Of a stretch of DNA of 57,198 nucleotides, positions 42,781 through 51,050 are shown piece after piece; the first letter of the stretch is position 1, and every line of letters starts with the position of its first letter. The stretch covers positions 1 to 57,198 of the forward strand of contig NZ_QJSP01000027.1 of the NCBI RefSeq assembly GCF_003217475.1, read 5' to 3'. Below the pieces are notes generated by a model. It was not told where the DNA came from. It searched no databases and saw nothing but the letters and a program-made list of their open reading frames with translations. Position numbers and translations under genes: made by a program. The DNA is from Williamsia limnetica. Lineage in GTDB: Bacteria > Actinomycetota > Actinomycetes > Mycobacteriales > Mycobacteriaceae.

Positions 42781-44178
42781 ATGACCGTCACCACCGACCC
42801 CCATCGGCCCGCCCCGATCGCCCCAGACAATCGACACCTGGTCGGGGTGTTCGCCCCGCAACGCGACGAGACGGATGCGACGGATCTGCCGGTCACCGGC
42901 GAGATCCCCGCCGACCTGAGTGGCAGCTACCTACGCAACGGGCCCAATCCGCGGTTCGATCCCATCGGATCGTTCGTGTTCCCGCTGGACGGCGACGGCA
43001 TGGTGCACCGGGTCACGCTGGAGGGAGGTCGGGCCTCGTACAGCAATCGGTTCGTCCGGACACCCATGGTGGAGTTGGAAGAAGAACGCGGCGAGGCGAT
43101 TTGGTCCGGCCTCACCGACGGTTACACACCACCGGCGAGCGTCGTCGGCGAAGAACTCGCCGGAACCACCCGCGCGCTGCCCGACATCAACGTCGTTCGG
43201 CACGGCGGTCGCCTGATGGCCATGGCAGAGGCGGACAAGCCCTACCTGCTCGACCCACGCACATTGGCGACGCTGGGCACCGAGGACTGCGACGGAGCAA
43301 TGCGGGTGGGCAGCACCGCCCATCCGAAGATCGATCCTCGGACCGGCGAGATGGTGTTGTTCAACTACATTCTCGAGGCGCCCTATCTCACGTGGTCGGT
43401 CGTGGCCGCGGACGGCACCTCGCTGCGCCCGCCGACCGCGATCGACGGCCTCGACGCCCCGGTGATGATCCACGACATGGCGCTGACCGAGAAATACGTG
43501 GTGCTGTTCGTGTGTCCGCTGATCTTCGACATCGCGGCAGTCATGGCCGGTGGATCGCTGCTTTCCTGGCGGCCCGACGACGGCACCCGCATCGCACTCA
43601 TCCCGCGCGACGGCGGTGCCGTGCGCTGGATCCACGCGGAGCCGTTCTGGGTGTGGCACTTCGCCAACGCCTTCGACAATGCAGACGGAACGGTCACGGT
43701 CGATTACGTCGAGTGGACCTACCCCGGTGGGTTCGCAGAAACAGGGGTCCCGAACACGTCGGGACTGATGCGCGCGGCGATCAACCCGACCGCCGGCACC
43801 ATCAACCGCACCCGGGTCAGCGAGCGGACGGATATCGACTTTCCTCGGGTCGACGACCGGTTGCTCACGCGTGACCATCAACGGGTGGCCACCGTAGGTA
43901 AGTCCGACTCCGACACCGGCTTCCAGGAGAGCCTGTGGTTCCACGATGTCGCGAAAAGCGCCGAGGTGTCGTGGAGTCCGGGTGTCGCCATCGGTGAACC
44001 TATCTACATTCCAGGCGCCGGCCAGGATTACTGGGGTGCAATCGGTACCGACCCCCAGGACCTGCGATCGCGGTTCTATCTGCTGACCGCCGAGAGTCCG
44101 GAAGACGGCCCGATCGCCACGATCGATCTGCCGATCCGGGTACCGGCGGGGCTGCATGGCGTGTGGCTCGAGACGTAG
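42781..44178 (+). CDS. carotenoid oxygenase family protein (CCD/lignostilbene dioxygenase type)
   Basis: A 465-residue seven-bladed propeller non-heme iron oxygenase. The four iron His are at about 180 (HPKID), 230 (IHDMALTE), 292 (HFANAFDN) and 458 (LHGVW). The N-terminal [16 protein letters not shown] (about 44-59) is a family landmark. It cleaves a conjugated double bond in a carotenoid, apocarotenoid or stilbene. No carotenoid biosynthesis gene is nearby. ATG at 42781 with a GAAAGAG Shine-Dalgarno; the 128-nt gap upstream holds nothing else recognisable. Confidence 0.9.
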   Translation: MTVTTDPHRPAPIAPDNRHLVGVFAPQRDETDATDLPVTGEIPADLSGSYLRNGPNPRFDPIGSFVFPLDGDGMVHRVTLEGGRASYSNRFVRTPMVELEEERGEAIWSGLTDGYTPPASVVGEELAGTTRALPDINVVRHGGRLMAMAEADKPYLLDPRTLATLGTEDCDGAMRVGSTAHPKIDPRTGEMVLFNYILEAPYLTWSVVAADGTSLRPPTAIDGLDAPVMIHDMALTEKYVVLFVCPLIFDIAAVMAGGSLLSWRPDDGTRIALIPRDGGAVRWIHAEPFWVWHFANAFDNADGTVTVDYVEWTYPGGFAETGVPNTSGLMRAAINPTAGTINRTRVSERTDIDFPRVDDRLLTRDHQRVATVGKSDSDTGFQESLWFHDVAKSAEVSWSPGVAIGEPIYIPGAGQDYWGAIGTDPQDLRSRFYLLTAESPEDGPIATIDLPIRVPAGLHGVWLET

Positions 44179-44187
44179 CCCGCACGC

Positions 44188-44193
44188 TAGGGT
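44188..44193 (+). promoter_or_regulatory. -10 element TAGGGT for cinA
   Basis: TAGGGT, 7 nt, then ATG at 44201: a leaderless layout identical to that of the aldo/keto reductase at 555. Confidence 0.5.
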
Positions 44194-44200
44194 CGGGAGA

Positions 44201-45472
44201 ATGGCAGTGCGTGCAGGTGTGGTGGTCACGGGTACCGAGGTTCTCAGCGGGCGGGTCACCGATCAGAACGGTCCGTGGGTGGCCCGCCAACTCCTCGAGA
44301 TGGGTGTCGACGTCGCGCACATCACCGTGTGCGGCGATCGGCCCGCCGACCTGACCGCCCAGTTGCAGTTCCTGGCCGATCAGCGCGTCGACCTCATCAT
44401 CACGACGGGTGGCCTGGGGCCGACCGCCGACGATCTCACGGTGGCCACCGTCGCAGCGTTGTGCGGACGTGCACTGCACCTCGACATCGAACTCGAGCAA
44501 CGGATTGACGCCATCGTGCAGCGGTGGCGCAGCCGGATGAGCACGGCGATCGACTCGGAGCCGTTGAACGCGGGGATCCGGAAACAAGCCATGGTTCCGG
44601 CGGGTGCGCTGTCGATTGCCCCGACGGGCACCGCTCCGGGCGTTGCGATTCCGGCCACCGGCGAGCTGCCCGCGATCCTGATCCTGCCAGGGCCTCCCCG
44701 CGAATTGCAGGAGATGTGGCCCGATGCGCTCGAAACTGCACCGGTCGCAGAGGCTTTGGCGAACAGGGCCGAAGTTCGCCAGTCCACGATCCGTGCGTAC
44801 GGACTGTCCGAGGCCGACCTCGCCGCGACGCTGCGGGCGGCCGAGCTGAAAGTTTCGGGCTTCGACGATCTCGAGATCACGACCTGCCTGCGCCTCGGCG
44901 AACTCGAGATGGTGACCCGCTATCCCGATTCTGCCGACGCCGCGTACGCGAAGCTGGTGACGCAGGTTGCGGAATCCCATGGCAAGCAGATCTTCTCGAC
45001 CGATGGATCGACCATCGACGACATCGTCGCCCACCGTCTGTCCGGTCGGCGGATCGCCACCGCCGAATCGTGTACCGGCGGCATGATCGCCGCACGACTG
45101 ACCGACAGGGCCGGATCGTCGGCGTACGTGATCGGGGGTGTGGTGTCCTACTCCAACGAGGTGAAGTCGGGCATCCTCGGTGTGCCCCCGGAGATGATCT
45201 CCGAACACGGTGCGGTCAGCGAACCGGTGGCGGCGGCCATGGCAGAGGGGGCTCGCGAGGGCCTCGGCACCGACATCGCGGTGTCCACCACAGGTGTGGC
45301 AGGACCAGGCGGTGGTACCGAGCTCAAGCCGGTCGGCACCGTCTGCTTCGGGATCGCTGTGTCCGGTCGCGCCACGGTCACCCGTACCCTGCACCTTTCC
45401 GGGGACCGGGCGAGTGTGCGAGCACTGTCCACGGCGGCCGCGATGCACATGCTGGCGAACGCTCTAGCCTAG
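44201..45472 (+). CDS. cinA: CinA family protein (MoCF domain plus nicotinamide-nucleotide amidase domain)
   Basis: A 423-residue two-domain CinA. The N-terminal COG1058/MoCF-like domain has [15 protein letters not shown] near 8-22 and [11 protein letters not shown] near 67-77. The C-terminal PncC/NMN deamidase domain has [10 protein letters not shown] near 287 and [10 protein letters not shown] near 365. It is linked to pyridine-nucleotide recycling and, in some bacteria, competence. The longest frame starts at 44156 inside the carotenoid oxygenase; ATG 44201 fits the known N-terminus and the -10. It converges on an esterase gene with a 9-nt overlap. Confidence 0.92.
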   Translation: MAVRAGVVVTGTEVLSGRVTDQNGPWVARQLLEMGVDVAHITVCGDRPADLTAQLQFLADQRVDLIITTGGLGPTADDLTVATVAALCGRALHLDIELEQRIDAIVQRWRSRMSTAIDSEPLNAGIRKQAMVPAGALSIAPTGTAPGVAIPATGELPAILILPGPPRELQEMWPDALETAPVAEALANRAEVRQSTIRAYGLSEADLAATLRAAELKVSGFDDLEITTCLRLGELEMVTRYPDSADAAYAKLVTQVAESHGKQIFSTDGSTIDDIVAHRLSGRRIATAESCTGGMIAARLTDRAGSSAYVIGGVVSYSNEVKSGILGVPPEMISEHGAVSEPVAAAMAEGAREGLGTDIAVSTTGVAGPGGGTELKPVGTVCFGIAVSGRATVTRTLHLSGDRASVRALSTAAAMHMLANALA

Positions 45473-46372
45473 GCAGTTCAGCAGCCAATGTTCGATATCT
45501 GTCCGCGCCGTGGAGGCCATGGCGGTGGGGTGATTCGTGAAACCGTGTGGCGACGCCTGGTAGATACGCAGGTCGACTTCTGCTCCGGCGACTGCGAGCC
45601 GTGAGGCCATCGCCGTGTTGTCCTCGAGCAGGATGTCCGATTCGCCCACCACCAGGAGCAGTGGCGGTAGCTCATGTAGGTCCGCATAGATCGGTGAGAC
45701 ATCGGGCAGGGTGCGGTCTGCCACGTGGCCGGTGTACGCATCGAGGAAGTACTCGTCGGTGATCAGGCGCCCGGCCGGCGTCTGCCCACTCAGGTCGTAG
45801 GTACCGAATTGCAGTACGCCACCCGCGAACTCTTTGTTAACACCTCTGTCTCGAAGTCGCAGCAGGGTGGTCATGGCCAAGGTCGACCCGGCGGAGAACC
45901 CGCCGATCGTCAACCGTGACGTGCCGAAAAGGCGCTCGGTGTTCGTGGTCAGCCATACCGCGGCGGCCTCGCAGTCGTCGGGTGCTGCGGGCCAGGGGTT
46001 TTCGGGTGCGAGTCGGTAGTCGACACTGACCACCGCAGTCCCCAGCGAATCTGCCAGCTGCTGATTCCGTGTGTCGTTGCGCGCAGCGGAATCCATGTAG
46101 AAACCGCCGCCGTGGATGTCCAGGTGAACGCCGCGCGGCGGCAACCCGGTGGGGGTGATGATGCGTACCGGCACGCTCCGGCCGGCAGCTTCAGCGATCG
46201 TCACGACGACCGCCGCGTCGGAGGTCTCGACCCTCCGCGCCGCGCGTGCCTGTCGCAACTCAGCGAGATTGCGGGGTCCGCGTCCGGGCGGTCGGGCCGC
46301 GTAGAACGCCAACGCCTCGTCGACGTGTTCGGCTGGAACAGGCCGCATGAAGTCGGACAAACGACCCTGCAT
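45464..46372 (-). CDS. alpha/beta hydrolase (HSL-type esterase)
   Basis: A 302-residue Abhydrolase_3 protein: oxyanion HGGGFYMDS near 87-95, nucleophile GFSAGST near 158-164, acid in [10 protein letters not shown] near 250, and His in SPHGFTNHP near 277. It is close to mycobacterial Lip-type esterases. GGGAG Shine-Dalgarno before the ATG. It overlaps the 3' end of cinA by 9 nt in convergent orientation. Confidence 0.9.
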   Translation of the reverse strand: MQGRLSDFMRPVPAEHVDEALAFYAARPPGRGPRNLAELRQARAARRVETSDAAVVVTIAEAAGRSVPVRIITPTGLPPRGVHLDIHGGGFYMDSAARNDTRNQQLADSLGTAVVSVDYRLAPENPWPAAPDDCEAAAVWLTTNTERLFGTSRLTIGGFSAGSTLAMTTLLRLRDRGVNKEFAGGVLQFGTYDLSGQTPAGRLITDEYFLDAYTGHVADRTLPDVSPIYADLHELPPLLLVVGESDILLEDNTAMASRLAVAGAEVDLRIYQASPHGFTNHPTAMASTARTDIEHWLLNCLG

Positions 46373-46565
46373 ATGACTCCCTGCTTCTCCAGCTAGTAAT
46401 CGTTCACCTGATTCGTCCCCAGGAGGGGCCGCCGAGGGTGATCTACCCTCGCCGGCTCCATACGGGGCTGTATGTGGTGAGCAACCATAGCGAGTGCCGT
46501 CACCGATGACTTTTGGCCAGCGCCGTGGTCTGTACGTGAAGGTGCAGCCGATCGGAAGGAATCAG

Positions 46566-47132
46566 ATGATCGACTTCACAGCGGCGTCCGAGGCGTTGGC
46601 CGGCCTCATCGCGCAGGTCGAGGACATCGATCTCGCGCGGTCGACGCCCTGCGAGAGTTACACAGTGGCCGATCTGTTGCTGCACATCGATGAGGGCGCA
46701 ACAGGGTTCACCGCTGCCGCAGGCGGCGAGATCTCGAGTCCTCCGGTGACAGCGGTCGACGACGCCGCATCGCGGAGCAGGGTCGCGGTACACGTCCGCG
46801 ACCTGGCACGAGCGTGGGCGGAACCGCAGGCCTGGGATGGTGGGTCGGACTTGGCCGGCCTCGAACTGCCGAATCGGACGTGGGGGAGGATCGCGCTGAC
46901 AGAGGTGATCGTGCACGGATGGGACCTCGCCGTCGCGACCGATCACGGGTTCGACCCGCCGGAATCAGTGGTGCACGCCTGCCACGATCATGTCGAAGGA
47001 TTCCTGACCGAGGCGCCGCTGCCCGAACTCTGGGGCGAACCGGTCGCCGCCGATCACACGCTGTCGCTCCTGGACCGGACCGTGGCCATCGCCGGACGCG
47101 ATCCACGATCGTGGCACCGTGCGCCTATGTGA
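46566..47132 (+). CDS. maleylpyruvate isomerase-like / DinB-superfamily protein (TIGR03086 type)
   Basis: A 188-residue MDMPI N-terminal-domain protein. The His ligands characteristic of the DinB-like four-helix bundle are in LLLHIDEG near 39-46 and VIVHGWDLA near 117-125. Proteins of this group are often annotated as TIGR03086 and use mycothiol or unknown partners. GGAAGGA lies 6 nt before the ATG at 46566, which is preferred over a GTG at 46494. It converges directly with the membrane protein gene. Confidence 0.83.
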   Translation: MIDFTAASEALAGLIAQVEDIDLARSTPCESYTVADLLLHIDEGATGFTAAAGGEISSPPVTAVDDAASRSRVAVHVRDLARAWAEPQAWDGGSDLAGLELPNRTWGRIALTEVIVHGWDLAVATDHGFDPPESVVHACHDHVEGFLTEAPLPELWGEPVAADHTLSLLDRTVAIAGRDPRSWHRAPM

Positions 47133-47600
47133 TCAATGCCGGCGGGCCCAGAACTCACGGACGGCGACAGCCAGCAGAACCGCGCCCATCGTGGTCATCG
47201 TGCCCAGTTGCCAGCTGTCGACGACACCCGGCGTGACGACGATCAGAATGCCCAGTGCCACCACGGGAGCGACGACCGTCACGATTGCCGGGACCACTCG
47301 GCGAACCGCAACTGCCTCGGTCACCGCCGCGATGATGACAATCGCGAAAGCAACCGCGGAGAACACCTCAGGCTCGGTCCACCACTCGTACGGCGCCGGA
47401 CCGGTGAAGTTGGCGATGCCGACCGTGGCGTCCGTCAGCGGGGTGTAGGCCGTCCATCCCGTCGACGGACCGGAGAACACGCCTTCGTCGTCGAGTCCGA
47501 GCCAGGTGATACCGCCGGCGAAGAGGGTCGCGACGATGAAAATCCACCATGCGATGTGGCCGGTGATGCGAGCCGCCAACAATACTCGTGCGCGAGTCAT
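47133..47600 (-). CDS. small integral membrane protein, unknown function
   Basis: A protein of about 155 residues with four likely membrane helices (around WIFIVATLFAGGITWL, AVAFAIVIIAAVTEAVAV, VPAIVTVVAPVVALGILIVV and TMTTMGAVLLAVAV), ending in a short basic FWARRH tail. An extracytoplasmic loop rich in Trp, Pro and Thr follows helix 1. The start is uncertain: in-frame ATGs at 47630, 47618 and 47600 exist, and only the last has a GGAAGA-like sequence upstream. No family was recognised. Confidence 0.6.
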   Translation of the reverse strand: MTRARVLLAARITGHIAWWIFIVATLFAGGITWLGLDDEGVFSGPSTGWTAYTPLTDATVGIANFTGPAPYEWWTEPEVFSAVAFAIVIIAAVTEAVAVRRVVPAIVTVVAPVVALGILIVVTPGVVDSWQLGTMTTMGAVLLAVAVREFWARRH

Positions 47601-47704
47601 GGATATCGAGTCTTCCATTGCGCGCGTCATATCCCGCGCAGGGCGTGGCTCATGCCCAAGGCTCGCGCCGGTGCCACCAGTGGAGTGTCCGCGGCGCGTC
47701 GGTC

Positions 47705-47730
47705 GGAACCGTCACGTCTCGGAAGCGGTT
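47705..47730 (+). promoter_or_regulatory. possible ECF (SigH/SigE-like) promoter upstream of csbD-like gene
   Basis: GGAA, 19 nt, GTT in the 249-nt region preceding the CsbD-like gene. The spacing is within the range for SigH-type promoters (GGAA...GTT) and CsbD proteins are stress-induced, but two such short elements are easily matched by chance. Confidence 0.25.
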
Positions 47731-47879
47731 GTCGAGCCGCGTTACTGCAATCTGCAGTCTTCGAACACATCGTGTTCTGGCTCACTTCCCCGTGCAAATC
47801 CGGTGCCTTGGGCCGTCTCAATTCATGTAGGGCGCGGACGGGCAACGAGGCTCGGCGCGATGAACACGAGGAGAGAACA

Positions 47880-48077
47880 ATGGCTGACTTCATCGACAAG
47901 GCAAAGCACAAGGCCGAAGAGGTTGCGGGTAAGGCAAAGGAAAAAATCGGCGAGGCGACCGGCAACGACGACCTCAGGGCCGAGGGCGCAGCCGATCAGG
48001 GCAAGGGTAAGACCAAGCAGGTCGGCGACAACATCTCGGACGCAGCGTCGAACGTCAAGAGCAAGCTCACCGACTGA
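47880..48077 (+). CDS. CsbD-like general stress protein
   Basis: A 65-residue, highly charged Lys/Glu/Asp-rich protein with the CsbD pattern (KAEEVAGKAKEKIGEATG, then LRAEGAADQGKGKTKQ). It is predicted to be helical and soluble. CsbD family proteins are abundant stress-induced proteins of unknown mechanism. AGGAGAG Shine-Dalgarno before the ATG. Confidence 0.88.
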   Translation: MADFIDKAKHKAEEVAGKAKEKIGEATGNDDLRAEGAADQGKGKTKQVGDNISDAASNVKSKLTD

Positions 48078-48107
48078 GTTCGGCTGACACATAAGCGCGA
48101 GGGGTGG

Positions 48108-48133
48108 GGTGGTGGCCGCTATCGGCCACCACC
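48108..48133. terminator. GC-rich hairpin after the csbD-like gene
   Basis: An 11-bp perfect stem (GGTGGTGGCCG with its complement) with a CTAT loop, 30 nt after the CsbD stop and 30 nt before the next ATG. It lacks a U-tract, so it may be a weak terminator, attenuator or mRNA-stability element between the two genes. Confidence 0.5.
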
Positions 48134-48163
48134 TCCGTCGCAGACAATGAACACAGGAGAACA

Positions 48164-48415
48164 ATGATCCCGCTGTTGGCACGAAAGTACGTGTACCGCT
48201 ACTTGATTCTGGCTATCGTCCTACCACTGGTGGCGAAGGTGTTGCTGACTACAGGGCACCGGTTGGAGCAGCGAAACGACAACCCGACGGCCGTATCCAA
48301 GCTGTTGATCAAGGTCGGCTCGTACAGTCGCCGTAAGGCGCGCACGGCAAATGCCGACGCCGATGTCGAACAGAAGAAGACGCGCCGGTCGGTCATCGGC
48401 CGTCGTAAAAAGTAG
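48164..48415 (+). CDS. small membrane-anchored basic protein, unknown function
   Basis: An 83-residue protein with one N-terminal hydrophobic helix (YLILAIVLPLVAKVLL, about 13-28), then a polar linker and a strongly basic C-terminus ending RRSVIGRRKK. The AGGAGAACA-ATG start context closely matches that of the CsbD-like gene upstream. Together with its location this suggests co-regulation. No family was recognised. Confidence 0.6.
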   Translation: MIPLLARKYVYRYLILAIVLPLVAKVLLTTGHRLEQRNDNPTAVSKLLIKVGSYSRRKARTANADADVEQKKTRRSVIGRRKK

Positions 48416-48427
48416 TTGTCCGGGAGG

Positions 48428-49087
48428 CTACGGCCGGCGGAAGGTCCCGACGATGCGATCGACGACTCCGCCGGCGACGTCGAGGGTAACGGAATCCTCT
48501 GCAGCACAGTAACGGTCGGCGTCGGCGTCGTAGGTCGCGCCGGCGATTGAGCCGTGATCGGCTTCAAATATCACCAGCTCGTGTGGCCACTGACCGAGTG
48601 CTGCCGCGAAGTCCTCGCTCACAGCGAGCGGCACGACGTCGTCGGAGTCCCCGTGCAGCAGCGTGATCGGTACAGCGGCTCCCGCGTGCAGGTCATCAAT
48701 TGGGAGTTTGTCGCCCGTCAACGGATTGTCGGCGTTGAATGCACCGGCCAGGCAGATGACGGAAGACACGGGACTGTCGTAGTGGTCGCTGCGCAGAGCC
48801 ACCCCGGCGGCGGCTGTACCACCCAGCGACCATCCGATCAGCGCGAACTCCCCAGCAGTCGCGGCGTACCGCAAGGAGTTCAGAAGATCGTCCCGTCCAC
48901 GGTCACCGGCGTGCGAGTCCCAGTCCGGGACGATCACGTAGAAGCGCTGCTCGGCGAGCAGCGTCGCAAACGGGCGCAGCGTCTTGCGCGCATCGGTCTG
49001 CGTTCCGTGCCACAACAGGACTGCGGGGTCTGATTTGTTGCCGAATGTATCGACTGACCGGCCCGGGGCGTATTCGTTGGTCTCCAC
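48428..49087 (-). CDS. dienelactone hydrolase-like alpha/beta hydrolase
   Basis: A serine hydrolase of about 219 residues: VLLWHGTQTDARK near 23-35, nucleophile GWSLGGTAAAG near 86-96, acid in HGDSDDVVPL near 142, and His in ADHGSIAGATYD near 173. The frame stays open to 49474, but the extra 129 residues are Ala/Pro/Thr-rich and antisense to the repeat protein on the other strand. I place the start at GTG 49087 (VETNEYAPGRSVD), six nt after a CACACT that could be a -10. The start is therefore uncertain. Confidence 0.72.
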   Translation of the reverse strand: METNEYAPGRSVDTFGNKSDPAVLLWHGTQTDARKTLRPFATLLAEQRFYVIVPDWDSHAGDRGRDDLLNSLRYAATAGEFALIGWSLGGTAAAGVALRSDHYDSPVSSVICLAGAFNADNPLTGDKLPIDDLHAGAAVPITLLHGDSDDVVPLAVSEDFAAALGQWPHELVIFEADHGSIAGATYDADADRYCAAEDSVTLDVAGGVVDRIVGTFRRP

Positions 49088-49142
49088 GGCTTCAGTGTGC
49101 CCAGCGACGGAAGCCGGGACACATCGCTGGAACTGCGGCAGA

Positions 49143-49589
49143 ATGACCGGCGTGACGAAGTCGTGCAATAACGGCGCAGCGGTCTGTGATTCCCCGGCCA
49201 CGGTGGATGCGACCGCGGTCGCCGGGTCGGTGGCCACATCATCGAGCACCGCTGTGGCGGGGTCGGTCGGAACCGTGGTCAGCGCAGGTGTCGCAGGCTC
49301 CGCAGGCACTGTGGCCAGCGCGGGCGTGGCGACGTCAGTCGCGACAGTTGCCAGTGCGGTGGTCGCTGGTTCTGCCGTCACTGCAACGAGCGCGGTGGTC
49401 GCGGGAAGTGCGGGCACTGCGTTTTCTTTTGGTATCGCCGGCTGTTTCGGCGTGGTGGCGAGCGCGCTGTGCAAGCGTTGTATCGCGTGCGTGGGGTGCG
49501 TGGGCTGTACCGATTGCGTCGGATGCGTGGGCTGCTACAACTGCTCAGGCCTGCGCGGAGCAGTCGGTCTGCGCGACGTGCACGTCTGA
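49143..49589 (+). CDS. 12-residue-repeat protein with a Cys-every-third-residue ladder, unknown function
   Basis: A 148-residue protein with no recognised family. Residues 27-110 are seven 12-residue repeats (consensus AGSxGTVASAVV) rich in Ala, Gly, Ser, Thr and Val, with small or hydroxyl residues at every third position. Residues 110-134 continue the same three-residue period with Cys: nine cysteines spaced x-x-C. A short GLRGAVGLRDVHV tail ends it. The stop lies 8 nt before the DAPG-hydrolase start, so the two genes are probably coupled. A GTG at 49152, seven nt after CAGAAT, is an alternative start. The ORF is antisense to an extension of the hydrolase on the other strand. Confidence 0.65.
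   Translation: MTGVTKSCNNGAAVCDSPATVDATAVAGSVATSSSTAVAGSVGTVVSAGVAGSAGTVASAGVATSVATVASAVVAGSAVTATSAVVAGSAGTAFSFGIAGCFGVVASALCKRCIACVGCVGCTDCVGCVGCYNCSGLRGAVGLRDVHV
49221..49472 (+). repeat. seven tandem 36-nt coding repeats (12 residues each)
   Basis: The repeats read AGSVATSSSTAV, AGSVGTVVSAGV, AGSAGTVASAGV, ATSVATVASAVV, AGSAVTATSAVV, AGSAGTAFSFGI and AGCFGVVASALC. They are conserved as protein more than as DNA, which supports translation on this strand. Confidence 0.75.
49470..49544 (+). repeat. CxxCxxC ladder (nine Cys codons every 9 nt)
   Basis: Cys codons occur at every third codon from 49470 to 49542 (LC, KRC, IAC, VGC, VGC, TDC, VGC, VGC, YNC). A metal cluster, a disulfide ladder or a covalently stabilised solenoid could use such spacing. 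Confidence 0.8.
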
Positions 49590-49597
49590 AGGTGACG

Positions 49598-50518
49598 GTG
49601 TCGCCCTATCAGGTCACCGCCGCTGATCGTCAGGCTCTGCCGAACGCGCTGCGTGGCCGTTCACACGGCCACCTCGGCTATGACGACGCCGAACGTGCGC
49701 GTCCTTTCGCCCACTACTTCCGCTCGTATACCGAGCCGATTCAACCGCATGTCCACGATGGGTTGCTCCGGGGGCGAGCGCCGGCCGAGTTGGGCTACGA
49801 GGTGGACGATGCTCCGGCGCGACTGACGGCATCCGGGTACGGCTCGATGGAAACCGGCTGGACGCGGACGACCAAGGGTACGGTGCTCGTTTCGTGTCTG
49901 ACCGATATGCCCGACGTGACCGCACAGATGTGGGACTGGTGGTTCGGGTGGCATCTCGTGGACTCTGCGCGCTACAAACTGTGGCATCCGGGGGCACATC
50001 AGCAGGCCTGTGTTGCCGACGACCGAAGCGGCTACGCGGGGCTGACCGATCGTGAGAAGTACATCGGCAACGTCTCGTTCGTCGACGAGTACATCGGGGC
50101 GAAAAAGCTCCGCCTCGCCATCCGCTTCGTGGATCCCGCGACGCTCGGATTCGCCGATCGACCAGGCACTACTCACATCTGCGCTCGAATCGGCGTGACC
50201 TACCTGCCTGTGGCGGCCGGCTGGCTCGTCCATCAGGTGAGGCCCACAGAGCGCGGCAGCGAGATGCGGTCCCGGTTCTTCATGGGGCCCAACGAGATTC
50301 TTTCGCTGCCGGGTAGAGCGGTGTCTCTTCCTGGCGCCGGAGCGTTCCTCGCGTCTCGAGTGGGCAGGTCGATGGCGCGCCCGGTTGTCGACGTCGCCGT
50401 ACGAGCGAACTTCGGCGATCGGCTCGCCCACGACCTCCTTCACCATTGCGCAAGCGAAATGAACCATCTTGCAGGCTTTTTGCCCGCTCTGTACGACGAG
50501 TTCCAGTCGATGCCCTGA
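49598..50518 (+). CDS. DAPG (2,4-diacetylphloroglucinol) hydrolase family protein, PhlG-like
   Basis: A 306-residue protein of the PhlG-like C-C bond hydrolase family. The zinc-ligand candidates are His in DWWFGWH near 118, Glu in VDEYIG near 163, and His/Glu in LLHHCASEMNH near 280-290. The segment SARYKLWHPGAHQ near 124-136 is a family landmark. PhlG cleaves an acetyl group from diacetylphloroglucinol; the substrate here is unknown and no phl genes are present. GAAGG precedes the GTG at 49598; GTG 49592 is an alternative. It lies 8 nt after the Cys-ladder gene. Confidence 0.82.
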   Translation: MSPYQVTAADRQALPNALRGRSHGHLGYDDAERARPFAHYFRSYTEPIQPHVHDGLLRGRAPAELGYEVDDAPARLTASGYGSMETGWTRTTKGTVLVSCLTDMPDVTAQMWDWWFGWHLVDSARYKLWHPGAHQQACVADDRSGYAGLTDREKYIGNVSFVDEYIGAKKLRLAIRFVDPATLGFADRPGTTHICARIGVTYLPVAAGWLVHQVRPTERGSEMRSRFFMGPNEILSLPGRAVSLPGAGAFLASRVGRSMARPVVDVAVRANFGDRLAHDLLHHCASEMNHLAGFLPALYDEFQSMP

Positions 50519-50519
50519 C

Positions 50520-50972
50520 TCATCCGGCGCCGGACTCGACAAGTGCGTCGCGGCAGGAACTGAGCAGCGTGAGCAGTCTCGAAGTGTCGGATGCGGAGAG
50601 GTGGCCGGTCATCGTCTTTGCCACCGCAGCGACTTCTGTGCGTGCACGCCCGAGAAGGGAGATGGCAGCAGGAGTGAGAACGGTTGCGCGTTCGCGTCGT
50701 GGCCCCGGCTCCTCGGAACGCTCGATGAGTCCACGTTTCTCAAGGCCCTGCAGCAGGACGTTCATGGATTGACGCGATACGAAAGCGTGCCGAGCGAGGT
50801 CGGAACTCGTGCTGGCGGGCGTGTGATCCAGCGCCTGCAGACATGCGTACTGCGGCACGCTCAGTTCGAGGTGGCGCAGTCGCTCGGCCATTCGCAGATG
50901 CAGGATCGCCTGGGTTTCCTTGACGAGGAGTCCCAGTGCCTCGGCAGTCGAATGATCGCCCGATGGTGTCAT
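50520..50972 (-). CDS. MarR-family transcriptional regulator
   Basis: A 150-residue winged-helix MarR protein: LSVPQYACLQALDHTP, the recognition-helix region STSSDLARHAFVSRQSMNVLLQGLE split around 53-76, and the wing RRERATVLT near 93-101. ATG at 50972 is preferred to the GTG at 50990. It lies within the first operator and six nt after CAAAAT, so the transcript may be leaderless. Divergent from a VOC-domain gene, with two matching palindromes in the gap that are almost certainly its sites. Confidence 0.9.
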   Translation of the reverse strand: MTPSGDHSTAEALGLLVKETQAILHLRMAERLRHLELSVPQYACLQALDHTPASTSSDLARHAFVSRQSMNVLLQGLEKRGLIERSEEPGPRRERATVLTPAAISLLGRARTEVAAVAKTMTGHLSASDTSRLLTLLSSCRDALVESGAG

Positions 50973-50987
50973 GTCAACATTTTGACA
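50972..50987. promoter_or_regulatory. MarR operator 1, TGTCAA-CATT-TTGACA
   Basis: A perfect 6+6 inverted repeat with a 4-nt centre overlapping the MarR start codon and its probable -10. It indicates autorepression. Confidence 0.75.
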
Positions 50988-51001
50988 CACCGCAAAATGA
51001 G

Positions 51002-51017
51002 TGTCAGTATATTGACA
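51002..51017. promoter_or_regulatory. MarR operator 2, TGTCAG-TATA-TTGACA
   Basis: The second copy of the palindrome with one mismatch, 30 bp from the first (same helix face), upstream of the VOC gene. TATATT inside it may be part of that promoter. Confidence 0.72.
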
Positions 51018-51050
51018 TCAACTGAAGCTCATCGACGGCAGGAGCTCGAC

